This document shows, piece by piece, positions 1 to 5,000 of a stretch of DNA of 9,077 nucleotides (position 1 is its first letter; every line of letters begins with the position of its first letter). The DNA comes from Prevotellaceae bacterium (lineage in GTDB: Bacteria; Bacteroidota; Bacteroidia; Bacteroidales; Bacteroidaceae): positions 1-9,077 of the forward strand of contig JAGKTZ010000073.1 of assembly GCA_021153165.1 (NCBI GenBank), given 5' to 3'. The notes beneath the pieces are model-generated. The model did no database searches, was not told where the DNA came from, and saw only the letters and a program-made list of their open reading frames with translations. Both the position numbers and the translations under genes were made by a program.

Positions 1-39
1 CCTTTCGCCAAGGGATTTTCAAGAATAATATTTGTGCAC

Positions 40-196
40 AAACCCACCAAAATTGGAGTAGCGGTAAAGTACCGCTCCGCTACCCCGTTTGGAAATTAGA
101 TTGCTATTTCAAAGCAAAACATAATTTTGCAAATCCTCATTTTCCAAATCTTATACACGATTCTCAAGCTCATAATATAAGATTTTTGGTGGGTTT
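40..196. repeat. 13-bp inverted repeat enclosing nested hairpins
   Basis: The arm at 40-52 (core AACCCACCAAAA) is perfectly complementary to 184-196, which runs into a T-rich tract to 199. Inside lie a hairpin at 59-75 (AGCGGTA/TACCGCT), a second pair TTTGGAAA/TTTCCAAA near 88-95 and 142-149, and a small hairpin GCAAAA/TTTTGC near 115-131. The nested layout suits a folded RNA ending in a terminator for an upstream gene, or a small inverted-repeat element. No ORF or transposase is present inside. The pairing is seen directly; function is unknown. Confidence 0.5.
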
Positions 197-235
197 TTTC
201 TTACCTCCTTTCAAGTTTTTCATCACATTTAGGTA

Positions 236-266
236 TTGCACACCTCGCAAGAGTTGCGTATCTTTG
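236..266 (+). promoter_or_regulatory. Bacteroidetes-type promoter for the hemerythrin/LuxR gene
   Basis: The -7 box TATCTTTG at 259-266 matches TAnnTTTG. A TTG at 236-238 lies 20 bases upstream, close to the usual -33 spacing. The expected start near 273 gives a leader of about 120 bases before the ATG at 392. The spacer holds a perfect inverted repeat CGCAA-GAG-TTGCG (246-258), which could be an operator. Confidence 0.55.
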
Positions 267-391
267 TCCCACCAAACCAGCCCCATAGCGCACCGCCCCT
301 GTGCCAGCAAACCTTGTACAGCCGCGTGCATTGATCTGAACAATGGGGAGAGGTGAAGGCACTTATTCCACCTTGATTCACACTGACGACC

Positions 392-1348
392 ATGGGAAAA
401 TCTCTGACCCCCTATACATCTACCGACCGCATGCGCGACCTGGTGCGCGACCAGAGCACGATCATCTTGATACTGGGCCGATTTGGCATACCATTGGGCT
501 TTGGCGACAAGTCAATCGCCGAAGTCTGCACCGCACATCATGTAGACGAAGAGACCTTTCTGCAAGTGGTCAACTACTGCACGGGCCGAGATTACCACTA
601 CGAACGCATCTCGCTGACGGCGCTGATCGAATACCTGCGCCAGGCACACGAATACTATCTGGAGTTCAACCTGCCACAGATCCGCCGCAAACTGATCGAA
701 GCCCTGGACTGCTCGGGCACCAACGATATCGCCCTGCTCATCATCAAATTCTATGACGAGTACGTGCGCGAGGTGCGCAAACACATGGAGAACGAGAACA
801 AGACGGTGTTTGCCTACGTACAGCAATTGCAACAGGGCTACCTGAAGCGCGAATACAGCATTGCCACCTTTCAGGGCAAACACACACCGATGGCAGACAA
901 ACTGAAGGAATTGAAGGAGGTGATCATCCAGTACTATCCCGAAAAAAACAACTTCCTGCTCAATGAGGTACTGCTCAACATCATGCTCTGCGAAGAGGAC
1001 CTGACACAACACTGCGACGTCGAGGACCACATCTTCGTGCCCGCAGTGAAACTGGCCGAACAGCGCCTACTGCAATCCAACACCGCCGTCTATACCAATG
1101 CGCCCAAACAGGTGGAAGTAAAGGGTAAAAACCTGGGCAAACTGGGCGAACGCGAGAAGGACGTACTGGTGTGCGTGGCACGCGGCATGAGCAACAAGGA
1201 GACAGCCAATGCACTGTGCCTGTCTGTCCACACCGTGACGACGCACCGCCGCAACATCTCGCAGAAACTGCAGATTCACTCCACAGCCGGACTGATCATC
1301 TATGCCATAGCCAACGGTTTGATACAACTGGACGAGGTGAAAGGCTAA
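392..1348 (+). CDS. Hemerythrin (RIC/YtfE-like) and LuxR-HTH transcriptional regulator
   Basis: Predicted cytoplasmic transcription factor of 318 aa. Residues about 8-65 resemble the ScdA_N (DUF542) region. Residues about 80-228 form a hemerythrin-like helical bundle, and 248-312 a LuxR/GerE helix-turn-helix (LGEREKDVLVCVARGMSNKE, then a recognition helix near 278-292). Candidate di-iron ligands H86, H131, E135, H164, H207 and E211 have nearly the spacing I recall for E. coli YtfE (H84, H129, E133, H160, H204, E208). The YtfE cysteine pair near residue 30 is missing: the segment reads FGIPLGFGDK, which I believe is usual in the Bacteroidetes relatives. The likely job is sensing nitric oxide, oxygen or redox state through the iron centre and switching target genes; this is inferred from the domains. 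The ATG at 392 gives the full N-terminal domain. The gene stands alone behind its own promoter and converges on the minus-strand pair. Confidence 0.88.
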   Translation: MGKSLTPYTSTDRMRDLVRDQSTIILILGRFGIPLGFGDKSIAEVCTAHHVDEETFLQVVNYCTGRDYHYERISLTALIEYLRQAHEYYLEFNLPQIRRKLIEALDCSGTNDIALLIIKFYDEYVREVRKHMENENKTVFAYVQQLQQGYLKREYSIATFQGKHTPMADKLKELKEVIIQYYPEKNNFLLNEVLLNIMLCEEDLTQHCDVEDHIFVPAVKLAEQRLLQSNTAVYTNAPKQVEVKGKNLGKLGEREKDVLVCVARGMSNKETANALCLSVHTVTTHRRNISQKLQIHSTAGLIIYAIANGLIQLDEVKG

Positions 1349-1699
1349 GCAGGAGCGTAGCATTTATGAGCCTATGCCCAGCGCTTCTCTGAACTGTCTT
1401 GGGGTGCAACGTGAGCAATAGCAAATACTTCAACGGCAACTACCTCTATGGTATGGGTTACGTCAAGGTGCGCAGAAGATTGCAGCAGCCTTGAATGATC
1501 CCGCAATTGTCGCAGAGCCTGACGGTCATCGAGGCAGTTCGTGGATGTGAGCGCGCAGACGCAGCACCATTTGGTTCCATTCGGCATATCGCACTTTCCA
1601 CCTCCCCACTCCACCTACCTTTACCGACACACTTCATTTCAACAAAAATAGGTGCAGAGAAAAATGGCAAAGACCATCCGCCACTCTCAAAGCACCAAC
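1349..1699. other. Intergenic stretch without a supported gene
   Basis: About 350 bases between the regulator and the terminator. Reading frames here are short and have no recognisable motif. One stop-bounded plus-strand frame (about 1393-1494) contains a YFNGNYLYGMGY-like segment that could be the tail of a decayed gene, but it is too short to assign. Confidence 0.5.
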
Positions 1700-1752
1700 A
1701 AAAAAATGATTCCATGCAGAGCACCTACTCCGCATCGAATCATTCTTTTTTT
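1700..1752. terminator. Bidirectional terminator between convergent genes
   Basis: AATGATTC at 1705-1712 pairs with GAATCATT at 1737-1744, and ATGC/GCAT extends the stem inward past one C/C mismatch. An A7 tract on the left (1700-1706) and T7 on the right (1746-1752) give a U-tract in either direction. It sits between a plus-strand gene ending at 1348 and a minus-strand operon ending at 1794, as expected for a shared terminator. It is much closer to the minus-strand operon. Confidence 0.7.
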
Positions 1753-1793
1753 CTACCCCCCGAGAGCCAATCACAGCCCTCGCATATCATGCG

Positions 1794-2048
1794 TTAAATG
1801 AATCGCCTCAGCACCTCCACCACACGGCGGCTCAACCACTTCGTGCGCGGTCGGTAGCCTATCTTGTCCAGCGCCTTGCGCAACTGTTTGTCACCCTCAA
1901 TCCATCGGTGCATCGCCGCCACAGCTCCCTTGACACTGGACGTCGGAAACAGAAGAACGGCACACTCGCGGCGAGAGACAAACAGCGGACTGCGACCATG
2001 CTCCGCCCGTACTGTAGGTGGCGTATAAAGTGATATTTCGTTTCTCAT
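1794..2048 (-). CDS. DUF4248 family small protein
   Basis: Small basic protein of 84 aa. Its central and C-terminal part (SRRECAVLLFP near 26-36, MHRWIEGDKQL near 46-56, then IGYRPRTKWLSRRVVEVL) follows the pattern of DUF4248, a Bacteroidales family often encoded beside 'structural protein P5' genes, HU-like proteins and amidases. The biochemical role is unknown; the helical, basic C-terminus suggests nucleic-acid or protein binding. I chose the ATG at 2048 because a GGAGGG lies a few bases upstream and because the family starts close to this point. An in-frame ATG at 2069 would add seven residues. It begins 30 bases after the stop of the P5-like gene and is probably co-transcribed with it. 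Confidence 0.68.
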   Translation of the reverse strand: MRNEISLYTPPTVRAEHGRSPLFVSRRECAVLLFPTSSVKGAVAAMHRWIEGDKQLRKALDKIGYRPRTKWLSRRVVEVLRRFI

Positions 2049-2078
2049 CAGACTCCCTCCGATCATCATCGCAGTCCA

Positions 2079-2495
2079 TTACAATCCAAAGCGCAATCTC
2101 AAGTCGTCAATGTATTCGGGTGTAGGGTGCAGCCCAGTCTCCTGCTGAGCAATGGCCGCCACCAAGCGCCCAATCTGCGGTCCGTTGGGCAGCACCGTGT
2201 CCATCGCTCCCAATCGGCTGCGGCCACAAATACACGCCACATAAAGTGTAAAATGCGAATGCGGCAACATCGTCAAGCAGCGAATCATCTGCACCACCGA
2301 AATACACGGATAGTCGCGAATCAAGCGAAGCATAGCCACCACAGCAGCCCGATAACCATAATCAAAAGTCAGAAAATTACAAACCCCCTTCACACACGGC
2401 GTCGTGGGGTGCAAACCCAGATAGTGGCGAGACGGTTGATAGCGTAGATTAAGCGGATTGCGATTTTGCAATCCCAAATTCTTCAAAATAGTCAT
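2079..2495 (-). CDS. 'Structural protein P5'-like protein
   Basis: Protein of 138 aa with the hallmarks of the Bacteroidales family annotated as structural protein P5. It has RNPLNLRY near residues 12-19, FLTFDYGYRA at 41-50 (the usual aromatic-GYRA block), a helix MIRCLTMLPHSHFTLYVACI corresponding to the PP-E-T-Y block of relatives, and an ETGLHP segment near the C-terminus. The name comes from annotation of a phage-like protein; the cellular role is not established. The frame stays open to an ATG at 2618, but family members start shortly before the R-N-P-L-N motif, so I prefer 2495. Here the W-x-P-P-x-E-N pattern I expect in the middle block is degenerate (IRCLTMLPHSH), so this copy may be divergent or decaying. 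Confidence 0.62.
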   Translation of the reverse strand: MTILKNLGLQNRNPLNLRYQPSRHYLGLHPTTPCVKGVCNFLTFDYGYRAAVVAMLRLIRDYPCISVVQMIRCLTMLPHSHFTLYVACICGRSRLGAMDTVLPNGPQIGRLVAAIAQQETGLHPTPEYIDDLRLRFGL

Positions 2496-2636
2496 AGTGT
2501 TTTTACACATTAAAAAGTTGGAAAAAGGATTTATCAAAAACACTGCGCGCAGCACATATCTGCAGTGATGCGAGGCAACAATACGTATCGCCAGCGAATC
2601 ACTTCGCCCGATACACAAACCTCAATGTCGACAGTG

Positions 2637-2644
2637 CAAAAGTA
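2637..2644 (-). promoter_or_regulatory. -7 box for the P5/DUF4248 pair
   Basis: The minus strand reads TACTTTTG followed by CA, a common Bacteroidetes -7 box. A clear -33 element at the usual distance was not found. Transcription would start near 2630 and leave a leader of about 135 bases before the ATG at 2495. Confidence 0.45.
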
Positions 2645-2762
2645 GAAGGCCAAACATTCGGAATAGTCGGACTGAATTTGTCGGGCTATGCCCTACAACA
2701 CATTTTCCGCCAATTTGATAATATTTTTTCACACTCGTACTCTCCTTTTCTAAAAAAGTGTA

Positions 2763-2770
2763 TATATTTG
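2763..2770 (+). promoter_or_regulatory. -7 box reading toward the LytTR-FHA-caspase-kinase operon
   Basis: TATATTTG followed by CA matches TAnnTTTG. It is the best -7 box upstream of the operon, although the -33 side is poor. Transcription would begin near 2777, about 357 bases before the LytTR start codon, producing a long structured leader or a separate RNA. Confidence 0.45.
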
Positions 2771-2776
2771 CATGTT

Positions 2777-3066
2777 ACTCGCCAGCCCAAGTGAGGGACG
2801 GGGTGGGTATATTTTTATTGGTATAGGACGTTTACGAACGTAATCTTGGAGTCTTCAAATCTCGCAAATTTGACAATCACCTCCAGAGATACGGCAACGA
2901 AGCGTTCATGTTGGGCGTATTGTACCCCCTCGGCCACTAACAGTCGGCCGAGAGTCAAGTATAATATAGCACGGCGTGGGCTGGCGCGTTGCTTATCCTG
3001 AGGTGATGGCAATGCGAGAGCCAGAAGACTGGGATAAGTGGCAAACTGACACCCACGTCTTTTTTT
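2777..3066 (+). ncRNA. Candidate structured leader or small RNA
   Basis: Three hairpins follow the -7 box: ACGTT/AACGT at 2828-2841, CTCGGCC/GGCCGAG at 2929-2952, and a longer stem at 2979-3022 (eight pairs including one G-U, a 2x2 internal loop, then GGCT/AGCC). A weaker stem at 3027-3059 is followed by T7 at 3060-3066. The span is visibly GC-richer than the operon downstream. An open frame on the minus strand (3171-2815) lacks any motif I know. The hairpins are seen; that they form a transcript is inference, and a decayed gene is the main alternative. Confidence 0.3.
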
Positions 3067-3093
3067 GTAGATTTTCGAGAACATCCTAATAAT

Positions 3094-3129
3094 ATTAGAA
3101 TAATTAAGGGCTGTTCTATAAATTCTAAT
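3094..3129. promoter_or_regulatory. Inverted repeat just upstream of the LytTR gene
   Basis: ATTAGAAT (3094-3101) and ATTCTAAT (3122-3129) are perfect 8-bp arms separated by 20 bases, ending five bases before the ATG at 3134. It could be an operator or an RNA hairpin that masks the start. The region is AT-rich, so chance is possible. Confidence 0.3.
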
Positions 3130-3133
3130 TTTA

Positions 3134-3493
3134 ATGGAAATACTGCTTTTTAATACACGGGACGAACTCATACGGGTAAGTTTGAAGCATGTGGTATACT
3201 TTGAATCAGAGGGAAATTATAGTAACGTTTATTTCTCTAATGGTGCTAAGGCCACTATTTTGTATAGCCTGGCAAATATGGAAAAATTGATAGATGAAAA
3301 GTTGAGGGGGAAAATTCAACCTTTCATCAGAATAGGCAAACGATATATAGTGAATAGTTCGTGCATTTTTCAGATCAATACCTTGAAACATCAATTGATT
3401 CTAACAAATTTTGATGCACCACAAGTGTATACCCTATCCGTGTCAAAAGAAGCATTGAAGAAATTGAAAGAAATATATACAATAACTAGATAA
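3134..3493 (+). CDS. Stand-alone LytTR DNA-binding domain protein
   Basis: Protein of 119 aa made almost entirely of one LytTR domain. Visible signatures are VVYFESEGNYS (20-30), FIRIGKRYIVN (64-74, the usual F-x-R-x-H/K-R-S/Y-x-I-V-N block) and a closing VSKEALKKL helix. LytTR proteins are ten-stranded DNA-binding domains that recognise two short direct repeats one face of the helix apart, and they normally follow a response-regulator receiver. Here there is no receiver and no membrane segment, so control must come from another partner; the kinases and FHA protein of the same operon are the obvious candidates. It is the first gene of the cluster, two bases before the FHA gene, which suggests autoregulation of the operon. 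No histidine kinase is encoded nearby. Domain assignment is secure; targets are inferred. Confidence 0.88.
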   Translation: MEILLFNTRDELIRVSLKHVVYFESEGNYSNVYFSNGAKATILYSLANMEKLIDEKLRGKIQPFIRIGKRYIVNSSCIFQINTLKHQLILTNFDAPQVYTLSVSKEALKKLKEIYTITR

Positions 3494-3495
3494 TT

Positions 3496-4140
3496 ATGGA
3501 AATAATTGTAGGAAGAGAAGGACAACAGGGAATAAAGATTTCAGACTCCACTGTCAGCCGTAAACATTGTAAAATTACAAAAAACTCAGATGGTACCTAT
3601 ACAATAGAAAACCTAAGTAAGAACGGTACGTATGTGAATGGACAAAAGATTATTAAAACTAATGTCACAGCTGACACGGAAATACAATTGGGCCCAGTGT
3701 TTAGAATTACTGTAAAGCAGCTACTCGCTGGTTCTGGTGGTTATCCTGAAGACTTTATAGCAAAGTTTAGAAAACTAGAAGAAGTATATGATAAATATTC
3801 TAATGATAAGATAGCAATCCAAAAGCAAGCAGCTAAGATTAATTTTTATCGCATGTTGCCCATGGCATTATTGTCCCTGATAACTTTAGGGTCTCTTGCT
3901 ATTCCGGGATTGGGAAGTATTTCGCCTTTTATTGGTTTAATAGGTGGGGGATTGGTGCTTTACTCTTTAGTGAAGTTTTATAGTAGTAATACAGGAAATC
4001 CAGAAAAGATTGAAGCCCTGAATAAACAATTTATGATAGACTATGTTTGTCCTAAATGTGGCAACTTCCTAGGATTTATTCCCCACAAAACATTGGCGAA
4101 CAAATCGACGTGTAATTATTGTAAATGTAAGTGGTCATGA
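3496..4140 (+). CDS. FHA domain, two-helix membrane hairpin and zinc-ribbon protein
   Basis: Protein of 214 aa. The FHA domain (about 1-76) starts at the very N-terminus and keeps the phosphothreonine-binding residues: GR at 6-7, SRKH at 21-24, and N43-G44-T45 followed by N48-G49. A charged helical linker (about 85-115) leads to two hydrophobic stretches, roughly 119-138 and 141-160, then a charged segment and a C-terminal zinc ribbon with C185-x2-C188 and C206-x2-C209. With two membrane passes, FHA and zinc ribbon would face the same side, presumably the cytoplasm. FHA domains dock on phosphorylated threonines made by Hanks-type kinases, and two such kinases lie downstream, so this is the likely phospho-reader at the membrane. 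It follows the LytTR gene by two bases, and its stop overlaps the caspase start (ATGA), so translation is probably coupled. Confidence 0.9.
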   Translation: MEIIVGREGQQGIKISDSTVSRKHCKITKNSDGTYTIENLSKNGTYVNGQKIIKTNVTADTEIQLGPVFRITVKQLLAGSGGYPEDFIAKFRKLEEVYDKYSNDKIAIQKQAAKINFYRMLPMALLSLITLGSLAIPGLGSISPFIGLIGGGLVLYSLVKFYSSNTGNPEKIEALNKQFMIDYVCPKCGNFLGFIPHKTLANKSTCNYCKCKWS

Positions 4141-4892
4141 CACGTTTTCTTGCCTCATTGTTCATCCTTTTTAGTCTAGTTCTAACCCCAGTTTTCGCTC
4201 AGAAGGGTGACACCTATGTGGTTGTAGCGGGGGTAGCCGATTATCAGAGCATAAGTGATCTGATGTTGCCTGAAAAGGATGCTATAGCAATTGCCGAACT
4301 GTATAAGCTGAAGACTCAAAACGTCATTTTGCTTACAGGACCAAATGCTACCAAGGCGAGAATATTAAAGAGTTTGAGAGATCAATTCAGCCGTGCTAAG
4401 GAAGAAGATCTAATTGTGTTTTCTTTCAGCGGGCATGGTTATCGCGGCGGTATTTGTCCATTTGATTTTACTGGAATAGAAGGGAGTGGTGTGTCCTATC
4501 AGGAAATACGCAGTATATTGAAGCAGTCGCGTGCCAAGAGAAAAGTTATCTTTGCTGATGCTTGCTTTTCTGGTGGACTGCGCAGCAATACTACTTCGCA
4601 TAAGCAGCACAATCAAGATGCAGAAGTATTGCTATTCTTGTCTTCGCGCGGAGGAGAAACATCTTTAGAAAGTCCTGCTATGGAAAATGGCTATTTCACC
4701 ACCTATCTGCTTAATGGACTTTGTGGTGATGCTGATTTAGATTATAATAGATTGATTACTGCAAGAGAACTCTTCTTGTACGTTAGTCATCAAGTAAGGT
4801 ATATGAGTAATGAAAGACAGCACCCCGTGATGTGGGGTAAGTTTGACGACAATTATATCCTAATGGATTGGACGGATTGGTTTACTCACTAA
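4137..4892 (+). CDS. Exported caspase-like cysteine protease (peptidase C14)
   Basis: Protein of 251 aa. Residues 1-21 form a signal peptide (hydrophobic core, VFA before Q22, no lipobox), so the mature protein should be periplasmic or secreted. The rest is a single compact caspase fold. The catalytic histidine is H100 in FSFSGHGYRGG and the catalytic cysteine C143 in FADACFSGG; both are intact. A p10-like part follows, with GYFTTYLLNGL, an ITARELFLYV helix and RQHPVMWGKFDDNY. Bacterial and metacaspase-type C14 enzymes usually cut after basic residues; the substrate here cannot be read. I chose the ATG at 4137 because it overlaps the FHA stop as ATGA; a GTG at 4131 would add two residues. There is no C-terminal extension, so recognition must come from partners. 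It is the probable effector of the operon, though its export separates it from the cytosolic kinases. Confidence 0.88.
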   Translation: MTRFLASLFILFSLVLTPVFAQKGDTYVVVAGVADYQSISDLMLPEKDAIAIAELYKLKTQNVILLTGPNATKARILKSLRDQFSRAKEEDLIVFSFSGHGYRGGICPFDFTGIEGSGVSYQEIRSILKQSRAKRKVIFADACFSGGLRSNTTSHKQHNQDAEVLLFLSSRGGETSLESPAMENGYFTTYLLNGLCGDADLDYNRLITARELFLYVSHQVRYMSNERQHPVMWGKFDDNYILMDWTDWFTH

Positions 4893-4899
4893 TATCATA

Positions 4900-4930
4900 T
4901 CATCCATTAATCCCCATATTTCATCCATTA
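4900..4930 (+). promoter_or_regulatory. Direct repeat with LytTR-site geometry upstream of kinase 1
   Basis: TCATCCATTA occurs at 4900-4909 and again, identically, at 4921-4930, a 21-base period with an 11-base gap. LytTR proteins bind two roughly 9-bp direct repeats about two helical turns apart. A third, weaker ATCCAT lies at 4930-4935. An alternative is RNA pairing, since TAATGGAT at 4861-4868 is complementary to either copy. Confidence 0.35.
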
Positions 4931-4965
4931 TCCATCTTATCTTTTCCTTTCCTCATTTTTATAGG

Positions 4966-4973
4966 TTAATTTG
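4966..4973 (+). promoter_or_regulatory. Possible internal -7 box before kinase 1
   Basis: TTAATTTG matches TAnnTTTG at all but the second position and lies 27 bases before the ATG at 5001. There is no good -33 element, which would fit an activator-dependent promoter. It lies 36 bases downstream of the TCATCCATTA direct repeat. Confidence 0.28.
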
Positions 4974-5000
4974 CTCCTTATAGATTCTGAAAATTAAATT

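Noticed and set aside
343..756. Open frame overlapping the start of the hemerythrin/LuxR gene
   Set aside because: It is an out-of-frame shadow; the 392-1348 frame carries the clear hemerythrin and HTH motifs.
1495..1797. 100-codon plus-strand frame between the convergent genes
   Set aside because: It reads through the bidirectional terminator and has a low-complexity, proline/serine-rich product with no motif.
2495..2618. Longer P5-like protein starting at 2618
   Set aside because: The extra 41 residues are unlike the family N-terminus, and the R-N-P-L-N block lies close to the 2495 start as in relatives.
2815..3171. 118-codon open frame on the minus strand
   Set aside because: No recognisable motif, unusual composition, overlaps the start of the LytTR gene and the hairpin series. 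It may be a gene remnant but cannot be supported as a gene.
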